Below, piece by piece: positions 8,539-18,400 of a stretch of DNA of 41,800 nt. The position numbers and the translations under genes are program-made. Source of the stretch: Streptacidiphilus anmyonensis. GTDB taxonomy: Bacteria; Actinomycetota; Actinomycetes; Streptomycetales; Streptomycetaceae. The notes beneath the pieces are model-generated. The model did no database searches. It saw only the letters and a program-made list of their open reading frames with translations, and was not told the origin of the DNA. The stretch covers positions 23,148 through 64,947 of the forward strand of contig NZ_BBPQ01000045.1 in NCBI RefSeq assembly GCF_000787855.1. Reading direction: 5' to 3'. The first letter of the stretch is position 1. Each line of letters starts with the position of its first letter.

Positions 8539-9291
8539 TCATCCGTCCCAACGCCACTGACGCAGGAAGCCGCAGGCGAGGGCGGCGGCCGTCCAGGCGA
8601 GCAGGACCGCGAAGCCGGTGACGGCGCGGTGGGAGCCGACGGTGAGCATCTGCAGGCCGGCCTGGTCGGGGAAGTACTGGGCCAGTTGCCGCGTGGCGCC
8701 GATGACGGTGAGGATGTGCGATCCCGCCAGCACCATGGGCAGCAGGACGGCGAGCGGGAGCACCGCGCTGCGGGCCGTCGCGGCGACTCCGAGCGCGAAC
8801 AGGCTCATCAGCGTCAGATAGCCCACGGCTCCCCCGAGCGCGAGCGGTACCCCGGCGTCGCCGATCGAGGCGCCGTGGGGGCCGAGTGCCGCCTGGGTGG
8901 CCAGATAGCCGAGGACGGTGACGGGGATCGCGACGGCCGCGGTGACGGCGGCGGCGACCAGCGACTTGACGGCGAAGAGGCGGCCGCGCCGGGGCACGGC
9001 GAGCAGGGACACGCGCACCATGCCCGAGCCGTACTCGCTGGAGACGACGAGGACACCGAACACGATCAGGGCGAGCTGTCCGTACAGGATCCCGTCGAGA
9101 CCGGCCTGTTGCGGGGTGAATCCCGCCCGAAGCAGGGGGTTGTGGGAGTCGATCGCGGAGCGGGCCGAGGCGCCGTCGAGGGCGGCGACCAGCAGGCTCA
9201 GCGGGACGAAGAGCAGCAGCGCGAGGTAGGTGGTGCGGACGCAGCGCACCTTGGTGAACTCGGCGCGGACCGCCGCGAGGGTCTCAGACAC
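8539..9291 (-). CDS. ABC-2 type transporter permease
   Basis: 250 residues with about six hydrophobic helices (YLALLLFVPLSLLVAAL, LIVFGVLVVSSEYGSG, VTAAVAIPVTVLGYLATQ, YLTLMSLFALGVAATA, LPLAVLLPMVLAGSHIL, TGFAVLLAWTAAALACGFL). The SSEYGSGMVR segment after the second helix is typical of ABC-2 membrane subunits. The GTG start overlaps the end of the ATPase gene by 8 nt, so the two proteins form one exporter. The substrate is unknown; with a linked two-component system, drug, peptide or lipid export is a reasonable guess. Confidence 0.88.
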   Translation of the reverse strand: MSETLAAVRAEFTKVRCVRTTYLALLLFVPLSLLVAALDGASARSAIDSHNPLLRAGFTPQQAGLDGILYGQLALIVFGVLVVSSEYGSGMVRVSLLAVPRRGRLFAVKSLVAAAVTAAVAIPVTVLGYLATQAALGPHGASIGDAGVPLALGGAVGYLTLMSLFALGVAATARSAVLPLAVLLPMVLAGSHILTVIGATRQLAQYFPDQAGLQMLTVGSHRAVTGFAVLLAWTAAALACGFLRQWRWDG

Positions 9292-10183
9292 GGGCGTCGC
9301 TCCTGTCCCCGACGAGCCCCAGGAAGGTGTCCTCGAGGGAGCCGGTCTGGGTGCTCAGTTCGTCCAGGGTGAGCCCGGCCGCGGCGGCCAGGCGGTTGAT
9401 CTCGGCGGCGGGCATCCCGCCGACCTCCAGACTGCCGTCGGGTGCCATGGTCGACGTCGCTCCCCGCCGGTCCAGTTCGCGGGCCAGCATGACCGCCTCC
9501 GGGGTCCGGACACGCACGTAGGAGCGCGCGTGGCGACGGATGAAGTCGGCTGTACTCGTGTCGGCCAGGAGCCTGCCGCGATGGACGACGATCAGGTGGT
9601 CGGCGACCAGCGACATCTCGGTCATCAGATGGCTGGAGACCAGCACGGTCCGTCCCTCGGCGGCCTGGTGGCGCAGCAGCTCACGCAGCCAGCGGATGCC
9701 CTCCGCGTCGAGGCCGTTGACGGGCTCGTCGAGCACGAGCACGGCCGGGTCGCCGAGCAGGGCGGCGGCCAGACCGAGGCGCTGCCCCATGCCGAGGGAG
9801 AAGGTGCCGAGCCGTTGCCGGGCCGCTCCCGAGAGCCCGACCAGGTCCAGCACCTGCGCGACCCGGCCGCGCGGGATGCCGTTGCTCTCCGCGATCCAGC
9901 GCAGGTGGTTCGCCGCGGTCAGGCCGCGGTGGGCCACCGCCGTCTCCAGCAGCGCCCCCACCTGCCGTACGGGGTGGCGCAGTTCATGGTAGGGCCGCCC
10001 GGCGATCCGGGCGGAGCCGGAGTCGGGGTGGGTCAGGCCGAGCATCATCCGCATCGTGGTGGACTTTCCCGCGCCGTTGGGGCCGAGGAAGCCCGTGACC
10101 GCCCCGGGGCGGACCGTGAAGCTCAGGCCGTCCACGACGGTGTTCTGTCCGTAGCGCTTGGTCAGGTCATAGACGTCGATCAC
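9284..10183 (-). CDS. ABC transporter ATP-binding protein (exporter type)
   Basis: 299 residues from a GTG (VIDVYDLTKRYG). Walker A is GPNGAGKST, the Q-loop region is GALLETAVAHRGLTA, the signature is a variant, SLGMGQRLGLA (the usual LSGGQ replaced by SLGMGQ), Walker B is VLVLDEPVNGLD, and the switch His is in VLVSSHLMTEM. The C-terminal 75 residues form the usual regulatory extension of DrrA/CcmA-like ATPases. It pairs with the overlapping permease gene downstream and follows the histidine kinase gene by 145 bp, a gap that may hold a promoter. Confidence 0.92.
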   Translation of the reverse strand: MIDVYDLTKRYGQNTVVDGLSFTVRPGAVTGFLGPNGAGKSTTMRMMLGLTHPDSGSARIAGRPYHELRHPVRQVGALLETAVAHRGLTAANHLRWIAESNGIPRGRVAQVLDLVGLSGAARQRLGTFSLGMGQRLGLAAALLGDPAVLVLDEPVNGLDAEGIRWLRELLRHQAAEGRTVLVSSHLMTEMSLVADHLIVVHRGRLLADTSTADFIRRHARSYVRVRTPEAVMLARELDRRGATSTMAPDGSLEVGGMPAAEINRLAAAAGLTLDELSTQTGSLEDTFLGLVGDRSDARV

Positions 10184-10328
10184 CAGCCCAGTCTCGGCAG
10201 GCGGGGCCCCTTGCCGCATCAGCCCGGGGACGGGACTGCGGCTGCCCCGGCACGGCCGGGAGCCATACCTGAGGATGAGAGGCCGCACCGAACCCGGGAC
10301 GTCGGCGGGCCACAGGGGTGAGGAGGCG

Positions 10329-11474
10329 TCAGAACGGCAGCGACGCGGACACCTGGAAGCCGCCCCCCGGGCGCGGCCCGGCGGTGAGGACACCGCCGTG
10401 CGCGGCTGCACGCTCACGCATCCCCACCAGGCCCAGCCCTCCGCCGGGCACGGCGGCGCGTGACCCGCGTGCGCGGGGGCCGTCGTCGTCGACATCGATG
10501 GTGATCACCTGCTGCTCGACCGTGACCCGGACCCGGCAGCCGGTGGGCGCGGCGTGCTTGACCACGTTGGTCAGCGCCTCCTGGACGATCCGGAAAGCCG
10601 ACAGGGCGACACCGTCCGGGGGCGGCTCCTGACAGTCCACCTCGAGCGCCACGCGCACGCCCGCGGCATCGGCCGTGCGAACCAGTTCCGGCAGATCCGC
10701 CAGGCCGAGCACGGGACGCAGCTCCCCCTCCGGCCCTTCCTCGCGGCGCAGCAGCGTCAGGGTGGCCCGCAGGTCCCGCAGCGCCTTGCGGCTGACGTCC
10801 TCGATGACGGTGAGCGCCTGCTGCGCCTCCTCGGGATTGGTGACGGCGACGTGGTTGGCGATGCCCGCCTTGACGGCGATCAGGCCCACGCTGTGGGTGA
10901 CGACGTCGTGGATGTCCCGCGCGATGCGCAGGCGTTCCTCGGCCTTTGCCCGCTCGGCGGCCTGTTCGATGGTCTGCCGCAGGCGCGCCCGCCGCTCGCG
11001 GACCGCCGAGCCCGCGGACCAGGTGGCTCCGAGAACCAGCAGGCCGAACACCACCTGTACGGCCCGCGTCCCGCCCGGGTAGTGCGGCGACCCGGTCATC
11101 GTCAGCGCTGCCGCACCCACCGCGCACACCCCTCCCACGACGACGGCCGACAGCCGGCGGGGCTGCGGACCGACGACTGCGACGAGGTAGAGCGCGTAGG
11201 CGACGGCGAGGAAGGCTGTCGGTGCGAGACCGAACGGCAGCGACACCAGCGCGACCACGAGCACGCTCAGCAGGACCGGCACCGGCCACAGCCGTCGCAC
11301 GGCCAGCGGCAGCGCGGCGGCGAGCGACAGCGACCACACCGTGGCGCTGCCCGGGTCGCCCCCCAAGGCGTGGCGCAGCGGCAACAGTTCGGGGACCAGC
11401 GCGATTCCGAGAGCAGCCGCCGCGTCCAACTGGATCAGCCGCCGCGGGACGGCGCCGTCGCGAGCAAGGCTCAT
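10329..11474 (-). CDS. Sensor histidine kinase (NarL/DesK type, HisKA_3)
   Basis: 381 residues. The N-terminal half holds about five to six membrane helices. The dimerisation and phosphoacceptor segment is RLRIARDIHDVVTHSVGLI with His189 as the likely phosphorylated residue; the ATPase domain shows EALTNVVKHA (N-box), DVDDDGPR and GGGLGLVGMRERAAAHGG (G boxes). This is the short kinase class that pairs with LuxR-type response regulators, as encoded 155 bp upstream. The signal is unknown. I use the ATG at 11474; an in-frame start up to 11522 is less likely because it adds Arg/His-rich sequence before the first helix. Confidence 0.9.
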   Translation of the reverse strand: MSLARDGAVPRRLIQLDAAAALGIALVPELLPLRHALGGDPGSATVWSLSLAAALPLAVRRLWPVPVLLSVLVVALVSLPFGLAPTAFLAVAYALYLVAVVGPQPRRLSAVVVGGVCAVGAAALTMTGSPHYPGGTRAVQVVFGLLVLGATWSAGSAVRERRARLRQTIEQAAERAKAEERLRIARDIHDVVTHSVGLIAVKAGIANHVAVTNPEEAQQALTVIEDVSRKALRDLRATLTLLRREEGPEGELRPVLGLADLPELVRTADAAGVRVALEVDCQEPPPDGVALSAFRIVQEALTNVVKHAAPTGCRVRVTVEQQVITIDVDDDGPRARGSRAAVPGGGLGLVGMRERAAAHGGVLTAGPRPGGGFQVSASLPF

Positions 11475-11629
11475 GGCCACGACCGTATGTGTGCGGTCAT
11501 GACGCGTCCAGCGCCGCACCACAGCCGTCGCACGCGCGAGAGACGCCGGCCTGGGGAGAGCCGAGCACGGCAGCGCGGCCGGCTGAGCGCAGGCCCCGGC
11601 TGTTCTGTCCCGTGAGGTCGGGGATGTGG

Positions 11630-12313
11630 TCAGAGCACCTGGCCCGGCATTCCGCGTTCGGCGAGCCCGCTCTCGTAGGCGATGATGACCAACTGGGCGC
11701 GGTCCCTTGCCTGGAGCTTCGCGAGAAGGCTGCTCACATGGGTCTTGACCGTCGGAAGGCTGATGACCAGACGCTCGGCGATCTCCGCATTGGACAGCCC
11801 GTTGGCGACGAGGAGGAGCACCTCCTGCTCCCGGTGGGTGAGCCCTACCAGCCTCGGGGTCGGGCGCTGCGGCTCGGACGCCCCCGAGAACGTCGCGATG
11901 AGGCGGCGTGTCACGCTGGGCGCCAGAACGCTCTCGCCATCGGCGACGATGCGGATGCCGGCCACCAAGTCGGCGGGGGAGGCGTCCTTCAGCATGAACC
12001 CGCTGGCCCCGGCCTGGAGGGCGGGATAGACGTAGTCGTCCATGTCGAACATGGTGAGGACCAGCACGCGCACGCCCGCGGTCTCCTGGGCCGAGCAGAT
12101 CTGCCGCGTCGCGGCGATCCCGTCGAGGCCGGGCATCCGCAGGTCCATCAGCACCACGTCCGGCACGAGTTCACGGGCCATGCGCACCGCCGTGGCACCG
12201 TCGCCGGCCTCGCCGATCGCCTGCATGCCGGGAGTGGAGTCGACGAGCACGCGAAAACTCCCGCGCAGCAACGCCTGGTCGTCCGCGATGAGCACACGGA
12301 CCGTCTCAGCCAT
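11630..12313 (-). CDS. LuxR/NarL-family response regulator
   Basis: 227 residues. The receiver domain has the acidic pair Asp11-Asp12 (LIADDQ), phosphoacceptor Asp57 (VLMDLRMPG), Thr in VLVLTMFDMDDYV and Lys in GFMLKDAS. The C-terminal LuxR helix-turn-helix is LTHREQEVLLLVANGLSNAEIAERL followed by TVKTHVSSLLAKLQ. It is the partner of the HisKA_3 kinase gene downstream and most likely controls the ABC exporter genes in the same direction. Three in-frame starts lie close together (12319, 12313 and a GTG further up); 12313 gives the standard MAETVRVLIADD beginning. Confidence 0.9.
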   Translation of the reverse strand: MAETVRVLIADDQALLRGSFRVLVDSTPGMQAIGEAGDGATAVRMARELVPDVVLMDLRMPGLDGIAATRQICSAQETAGVRVLVLTMFDMDDYVYPALQAGASGFMLKDASPADLVAGIRIVADGESVLAPSVTRRLIATFSGASEPQRPTPRLVGLTHREQEVLLLVANGLSNAEIAERLVISLPTVKTHVSSLLAKLQARDRAQLVIIAYESGLAERGMPGQVL

Positions 12314-12350
12314 GGCCATGACGGCCACTGTACCCACCGCACAAGGCCGT

Positions 12351-12382
12351 CGAGGCCCGGCGCGTGGGGGCGCCGGGCCTCG
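12351..12382 (-). terminator. Terminator hairpin after the S53 peptidase gene
   Basis: A perfect 13-bp GC-rich stem (12351-12363 with 12370-12382) with a 6-nt loop, 27 nt past the S53 stop codon in the minus direction. No T run, as is common in Streptomyces. It also insulates the response regulator gene from readthrough. Confidence 0.75.
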
Positions 12383-12409
12383 AACGGGGTACGGGGTGCC
12401 CGCTCGGCG

Positions 12410-13636
12410 TCAGCCGGTGAAGGCGGTCAGGCCGTTCGGGGTGCCGAGGCCGGTCGGGCCGTCGTAGCCGGTCTCGGCGGTGCAGAGGTAGGCCGGGGAG
12501 CAGCTGGCCGTGGAGCCGGTGGTGACGTCGTTGAGCGAGGCGGTGTTGGCGTACAGGTTCTTGGCCGGGACCGAGGCGGTGTGGGCGCCCGCGTCGGCGT
12601 AGACGCCGGCGATGAGCGGGGCCGCGACGGAGGTGCCGCCGTAGACGCTCCAGCCGGACGCGCCGTAGGTCTGGTAGACCGCCACGCCGGTCGCCGGGTC
12701 GGCGACGGCGGAGACGTCGGCGACGGTCCGCTTCGAGCAGCCGCTGTCGGTCTGCCAGGACGGCTTGGGCTCATAGGCGGAGCAGCCGGAGCCGGCGCCC
12801 TCGGTGCTGGAGGTGGACCAGACGCTCTCGCTCCAACCACGGGTGTTGGACGCCTTGCTGAGCGAGGTGCCGCCGACCGCGGTGACGTTCGGGGACGCCG
12901 CCGGGTACTCCACGCCGTAGCCGCCGTCACCGGAGGAGACGGTGATCGGGATGCCGGGGTGGTTGAAGTAGGTGCTGTCGTAGCTGGTGTCGGCGGAGGA
13001 CTCCGAGCCGCCGTAGCTGTTGGAGACCTCGGTGGCGCCCAGGCTGACGGCGGTGTTCACCGACTTGCCGAGGTCCGTCATGCTCGCGCTGGTCGCCTCG
13101 ACCAGGATGATGTGCGCGTTGGGGGCGACCGCGGAGACCATGTCCAGGTCGAGCGAGATCTCGCCCGCCCAGCCGGAGTTGGAGCGCGGGAGCTTGCTGG
13201 TGCCGGTCTCGCCCACGATCTTCAGGCAGCCGCTGGCGGTGGTGCAGGCCGGCAGGCCGTACTGCGAGCGGTAGGTCGCCAGGTCCGCCGCGGCGTTGGG
13301 GTCGTTGTAGGCGTCGACGATCGCGACGGTCTGCCCCGCGCCGCCGTTGGCGGGGAGGTTGTAGGCGGAGAGCAGGTCGGACGGCCCGTAGCCGGAGGGG
13401 GTCGCGTTCGGGGTGACGCCCTTGGCGTTGACGTGCTCGGCGCTGCTGGTGACGTGCAGCGCGTTGCAGAAGGCGTGGCCGGGGGTCAGGTCGACGGCGC
13501 AGGTGCGCGTCCAGGCGACGCCGTGTCCGGCGGCCTGGGCGGGCAGGGCGGCGAGCAGACCGGAGACGGCGAGGGCGGCCGAGCCCAGGAGCGGGACGGC
13601 GACGCGGCGGGCGGTGGCTATCGAGGTGGTGCGCAA
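12410..13636 (-). CDS. Secreted S53 (sedolisin) family serine-carboxyl peptidase
   Basis: 408 residues from a TTG codon that has a perfect AGGAGG 7 nt upstream; an ATG 13 codons earlier precedes that ribosome site and is unlikely. The signal peptide is MRTTSIATARRVAVPLLG... ending near ALPAQAA. The S53 catalytic set is visible: Glu159 and Asp163 in WAGEISLDLD, oxyanion Asp237 in SSGDGG, and the nucleophile Ser336 in YGGTSVAAPL. Sedolisins are acid-active endopeptidases, usually made with a large propeptide; here the region before the catalytic domain is short (about 45 residues after the signal), so the long propeptide is missing. Monocistronic, with its own terminator. Confidence 0.88.
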   Translation of the reverse strand: MRTTSIATARRVAVPLLGSAALAVSGLLAALPAQAAGHGVAWTRTCAVDLTPGHAFCNALHVTSSAEHVNAKGVTPNATPSGYGPSDLLSAYNLPANGGAGQTVAIVDAYNDPNAAADLATYRSQYGLPACTTASGCLKIVGETGTSKLPRSNSGWAGEISLDLDMVSAVAPNAHIILVEATSASMTDLGKSVNTAVSLGATEVSNSYGGSESSADTSYDSTYFNHPGIPITVSSGDGGYGVEYPAASPNVTAVGGTSLSKASNTRGWSESVWSTSSTEGAGSGCSAYEPKPSWQTDSGCSKRTVADVSAVADPATGVAVYQTYGASGWSVYGGTSVAAPLIAGVYADAGAHTASVPAKNLYANTASLNDVTTGSTASCSPAYLCTAETGYDGPTGLGTPNGLTAFTG

Positions 13637-14182
13637 CGTACGGCCTCCTGAGGCGGGATGTCCGGGGGCGTGCATGGTGCGACCGCGTCAAAGGGAGTGG
13701 CCCTGCCGCGGGTTGAGCGTGGCGGAACGAGTCGGGGCGTCGGCGCGAACACCATTTGGCGTGGTGTCAGCTGGCGAAGACCGTAGCGACGCGTTCGGTG
13801 CACGACAAGAGTGAGCGGAGGATGATCCTCACCTTTTACAGAGGCGACACAGAGGTGAATCACGGGCGCGGGGATCGAGGCCGCCGCAAACCCCGTGGAC
13901 ACTGCGCTCGTTCGGCGCACGGACCGCCACGGGCAGGCGCGGCTCGGGCCCGGACGATCAGCCGGCGGCCCGTACGACCCCCACGAAACCTTCACGATGC
14001 GCGGGCCCCGGAAGGCGGGTCGGCGGGGCGGCCGTCACAACAGATCGACATCGAATCGTCCCAGAAATTCGCGCTCTTCTGTGCAATGCAGCCGTTCCGA
14101 ACTCTCATTGACCGCGGCCATGGGCGCAGGGTAGGTTCTTGGACGTCCCAATGGGACGCCGATCGTTTTTCGAGGGGGAATC
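13637..14182. other. Gene-free region between the divergent S53 and small secreted protein genes
   Basis: 546 bp. It must contain the S53 promoter (minus) and the promoter of the 14183 gene (plus). I see an interrupted palindrome GAGGAT-G-ATCCTC at 13818-13830, and an AT-richer stretch (14035-14175) just before the 14183 gene. Frames crossing this region are Arg/Pro/Gly-rich and look non-coding. No RNA gene is recognised. Confidence 0.4.
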
Positions 14183-14584
14183 TTGAAAACTCGCGCAAGG
14201 CGTGCACTGACAGGTGTCGCGACTGCCGCCGCCGCCGCGACCTTGGCTCTGGGGGTGGCAACGAACGCCGAGGCCGCCGTCATGTACTCGGTTTCCACGT
14301 ACAGCTGCAAGGTGAGCCTGGACATCATTCACAACTACAACGGAAGCGGCCACGACTACGCCGCCGCGACCATCACCTCCGTCAACGGGGACTGCCTGGG
14401 CGCGCTCTGGCGCTCGAGCGACGGCGGGAAGACCTGGCTGGCCGGGAGCACCGACTACTACGAGAGCCCGGGGCACACCTTCACCACGAGCTACTACTAC
14501 GACGGTCCGGGCTACGTCTCCAAGGCCCACATCCAGGAGAACGACGGCTGGGGCTTCGCAGACAAGTTCACGCCGTCCTACTGA
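14183..14584 (+). CDS. Small secreted protein of unknown function
   Basis: 133 residues from a TTG start preceded by GAGGGGGAATC. The signal peptide is clear (KTRARRALTGVATAAAAATLALGV, cleavage near AEA-AV). The mature protein of about 100 residues has two Cys (in STYSCK and NGDCLG), suggesting one disulfide, and is rich in Tyr, Ser, Gly and Asp. WRSSDGGKTWLAG resembles one Asp-box/BNR-like turn, so a single small beta-sandwich or blade is possible (inference). I do not recognise the family. A canonical terminator follows, so it is monocistronic. The DNA around it is somewhat less GC-rich than its neighbours. Confidence 0.75.
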   Translation: MKTRARRALTGVATAAAAATLALGVATNAEAAVMYSVSTYSCKVSLDIIHNYNGSGHDYAAATITSVNGDCLGALWRSSDGGKTWLAGSTDYYESPGHTFTTSYYYDGPGYVSKAHIQENDGWGFADKFTPSY

Positions 14585-14602
14585 TTTCCACAGAACAATG
14601 TC

Positions 14603-14636
14603 CGGCCCGTCGAGCGAATCGACGGGCCGTTCCTTT
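14603..14636 (+). terminator. Canonical Rho-independent terminator
   Basis: An 11-bp perfect stem (14603-14613 with 14619-14629) with loop GCGAA is followed by TTCCTTTTTC. It lies 18 nt after the stop of the small secreted protein gene and is the clearest intrinsic terminator in this part of the window. Confidence 0.92.
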
Positions 14637-14647
14637 TTCAGCGGTAT

Positions 14648-15328
14648 TCAGTGGCTCTTCGCGCGCTCCGCGCGTTTTGAAAACAGGGTGTAGTAGGGCC
14701 GACTCAAGGTGATACTGAGCAGTTGCCAGTTCTCCTCGCGAGCCCGCTCCACATTCATGACCGCAGGGTCCCGGCTGAGGCGACCGGGCCTGATACTGAG
14801 CCGGTCGTCCTGGAATTCGTCGGTGAGTTCGCGACTCCCCGGAACGTCCCAGTCGATGAAGACCGGGCCGTCCTCGGTGTCCAGCACGATCAGCGCGTGC
14901 CTCGGGGACCGCGGATCGGATATGAACGGCTCCAAGTAGCTTCGCTGCCCCGCGTAGCAGCCCAGGATCCGTGGAATCAGTTCCTCCAGGGGGTCCGGCT
15001 GCGTGGCGGCGAGGAAGGCCGTGATCTGCCACCGGCAGCGCAGAGCCGTTCCCGTGCCCGTGAAGAGCGTGAGGCGTGAGGGCCGGGCCGCCTCGTCCGC
15101 GTAGGAGACGAACACGACCCGCAGTCGGTGCCGCTGAGCGAACGTCCTGATGGCCGCCTCCGCCTCGGCACGCGTCCGCTCGCGCAGTCGGTCCACTCGT
15201 TCGGAGCGGTCGATCCGCCGCAACCGCACGTTGCTGGGAATCCCCGACCGGACGGCCCGCACCGCGACCAGCCCGAACAGGGCAACCAGACCCGACACCC
15301 GCCTTGCACGGCTCGGTGATTGCTTCAT
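14648..15328 (-). CDS. Membrane-anchored or exported protein of unknown function
   Basis: 226 residues. A basic N-terminus and one hydrophobic stretch (VSGLVALFGLVAVRAVRSG) predict a signal anchor; the rest is soluble, with a charged, coiled region (RIDRSERVDRLRERTRAEAEAAIRTFAQRHRL) and a mixed alpha/beta domain with HALIVLDTEDGPVFIDWDVPG. I do not recognise the family. The ribosome site GGGGGAG is very close to the ATG. It follows the large SGNH protein gene on the same strand after a terminator hairpin and converges with the small secreted protein gene. Confidence 0.7.
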   Translation of the reverse strand: MKQSPSRARRVSGLVALFGLVAVRAVRSGIPSNVRLRRIDRSERVDRLRERTRAEAEAAIRTFAQRHRLRVVFVSYADEAARPSRLTLFTGTGTALRCRWQITAFLAATQPDPLEELIPRILGCYAGQRSYLEPFISDPRSPRHALIVLDTEDGPVFIDWDVPGSRELTDEFQDDRLSIRPGRLSRDPAVMNVERAREENWQLLSITLSRPYYTLFSKRAERAKSH

Positions 15329-15370
15329 GGCTCCCCCGGGTTGTCGTCAGTGCGACGAAGGTTCGACGGA

Positions 15371-15402
15371 CGGGTGGGCGCGGAGCGAGCCGCGCCCACC
15401 CG
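15371..15402 (-). terminator. Terminator hairpin after the SGNH hydrolase gene
   Basis: A perfect 13-bp stem (15371-15383 with 15390-15402) and a 6-nt loop, starting 5 nt after the stop codon at 15408. No T run. Confidence 0.78.
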
Positions 15403-15407
15403 TGAGA

Positions 15408-18400
15408 CTACGGGTACATCTGCTTCAGTTCGGAGTTCAGGACGAGGGCGTAGAGCGCGGCGCCGTCGATGTTCGGGTGGAACGACTCCGCGGAAAGCCC
15501 GTAGCCGATCTTCGTCAAGACCGTGTTGAGCAGGGGGAAGTCGCGCGCCGGATTGTCACTCGCCCGGAGCTTGCTGACGAACCGGTTGATGTCCTCGGGG
15601 TTGCCGCACAGGGCGTGTCCCGCGAACACCTTCGTCGGATCGGCGAAGTAGGCCCGGTCCCCCTTGGCCGTGGCCTGGGTGGCCGCGCTCTGCATCGCCG
15701 TGGTGAGCTGGCCGCCGACGCTGTTGAGGAACGCCGCCGAGGCCGCCGACAACCCGACACTGAGCGGCGGGATCCCCAAGTTCAGGCACGATCCCTGCTT
15801 CTCGAAGAGCAGGGGGTAGCCCATCAGCACGATCTTCGCGTTCGGTGCCAGGGAGTGGATCTGGTCGAGGGTCTTCACCAGATCCGGCAGCACGATCTTG
15901 TTCATGATCGCCGGCAGGGCCACGTCGAGGGCCTGGCCGTTGAAGTCGGCGTACCTCTGGTCGCCTCCGGGCTTGCTCATGTCCTCGTTGAACTTCTCCG
16001 TGGCACAGCTGCTGCTGCCGTAGTCGAGCAGGCACTGCTGGACGACCGCCGAGAAGCGCATGTCGTTTCCACCGATCGACATCGTCACCAGGGTCGTGTT
16101 GCCGTCGAGGTAGCCCTGCTGGAGCTGGGGCAGTTCGCCGTACTCGACAGCACCGTCACCGTAGGCGCCCGTGTCCAGCAGGTTGGGGATGCGCGCACCC
16201 GAGCAGGCCAGCATGTGGTAGTCCATGCTCGGTGCCTGCTTGTCGGCCTGGGTGCCGATGTTGCTGGTCTGGCCGGGGACATAGGCGACACGCGACCACG
16301 CGTAGTAGGAGCGGTGGCAGGCGTCCGTAGCGTTGGTGGGTCCCGCGTCCTTGTAGTTGCTGTCGGCCGTGTAGTCGCTGTCGGCCTTCGCCGCGCCCTC
16401 GCCGGAGGAGAACGAGTCGCCCAGCGAGACCACGAAGTTGGCGGGCTTCGCGGCCAGCGGCACGATGGCCACGCCGTCCCAGGCGATGTCGTCGTCCGCG
16501 GTGCCGTTGTAGGCGAAGTTGCTGAGTGACACGCCCTGGTGACCGCTTCCGGAGAAGTGGAAGACACCGAGCTGGAGCCACTTGTTCTGCCGCCAGTGCA
16601 GGCTCAGGGCCCGGTTGGTGTCACCGCTTCCGGTGTGGACGGTGTAGATGGCCTGCTGAGTCGTCGCACCGGTGTCGGGCACGTGGATCAGGACCCGCGC
16701 CCAGCTGTTGATGTTCTGGTTCAGCTGGTAGTTGCCGGTCACGGCCATGGAGCCCGAGACGACGCCGGGGATCCGCGGGTCGGCGGAACTGTTGGTCACC
16801 GGCCCGGTGTCGGTGGTCCCGCTACGGGTGTGGCTGTACCAGAAGTGTCCGCCGAAGCCTCCACCGATCTGGTGCAGATCCTCCTTCGCCTCATAGTGGT
16901 TGTCGGCGTCCGGTTGGAAGCTGAAGCTCAGCGTGCCGGCGTCGTGCCAGGTGCGCTGGCAGCCGTCGACCATGGGCGGAACCTGGCCGCTCACGGAGTC
17001 GATGACGAGCGCGTTGGCGGGCAACGCGCTCGTGTCGCAGTCGGGAGCGGAGGTCTTGCCGTCACCGGGCTCCGACCGGAGCGTCATGTAGGTGAGGCTG
17101 CCGTGGCCGCAGGAGGTGGCGCAGTCCGGCTTCCACGTCGCGGACGAGTTCCACCAGTGGTACGAGTCGCAGCCCTTGATCTTCTGGGTCTCGCACGGGG
17201 GCGGGCTGTTGACGTCGCAGGCGTTTCCGGCGGTCGTGCAGAACGTGCCGAGCGGCGGCTTGACCGAGCTGCGGTCGGACGCAGTGTCCCACCAGGCCGG
17301 CGCGAAGCCCGCAGTGCTGTAGCCGGGCGTCCCCTCCGACTGAAGGTTGCCGCTGTCGTCGTACGAGCGGCCGGTGTCGATGGACCAAGCGGCCCAGCCG
17401 AGCACCTTCTCCTGGTAGGGCCAGTCCTGGGGTTTGGCGGCGTCGGAGAACGTGTTGCCGTCCAGGAACGGGTGCCGGCCCGCCGGGTAGATCGGGTTGG
17501 CCGGGTTGTTGTACCAACCGAGCCCCGCGGCGGTCGGGTTGGCCGGGTCGGAACCCTGCTTGTTGTAGCCCTCGTTGTAGTCCCACAGGGCCGCGAACCA
17601 GTTCTCCGGCCGGGAGGAACTGCCGTCGTTGACCGTCAGCGGCGGAGTGAGGCTCTGCAACTCGTTCCACTTGCCCGCGAGGATCACGGCCGACTCGGCG
17701 ATGTTGGAGGCGTAGTCGAGGGCCACGGCCTTCTGCTGGGCGTAGCTGAGTGTGGTCTGGCCGATCCTCATGCCATCGGTGACCTGCCCGATGCCGTACC
17801 CGCAGTCCGACTTGGACCAGTCGATCTGCCAGATCGCCTGACGGTTGAACACGGCCGAGGGATTGCCGTACCAGTTGGGGTTGATCGAGTTCCCGGTCTG
17901 GCCTGGCAGAGCGCCGCCCTCGGCCTGCCACAGGTTCGATTCCTGGGTCATCACGCCGAGCAGGACCTGCGGCGGGATGGTGCCTCCGCCGACCAGGGCC
18001 GGAAGCGGGAACATGCCTTGCGGGTCCACCGTGCCGAGACCGTCGGCACCGCGCCAACCGCCCTGCGTGAGCCAGTTGGAGCGCAGATCGGAGCGGACGG
18101 CCATGTCGACGGCCCACACGACCTGGTTCGGAGTCGGCTGGTACGCCTGCTCCGCCGGGTCGTTGCGGGGGATCGCGCAGGACCGGTCCGGGTCCCAGGT
18201 CTCGCTGCCCGGGCCTGAACCGCTGACGCGCGGCGACGCTCCGTGACCCGTGACCGTCGAGGCGGTCCCGAGGGCAGGCGAGGCGTCAGCCCCTGCTCCG
18301 CTGTGCCCCTCCGGCACACTGAAGTCGATCTTGGTTCCGTTGCCGGTGACAACGGCGGAGATCTGGACCGGGGCGGTACCGTCGACGCCGGAGCCAGCCA

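Noticed and set aside
10554-13651. Large plus-strand frames opposite the kinase, regulator and peptidase genes
   Set aside because: Composition is Arg/Gly/Pro/His-rich, no ribosome sites, and all known motifs are on the minus strand.
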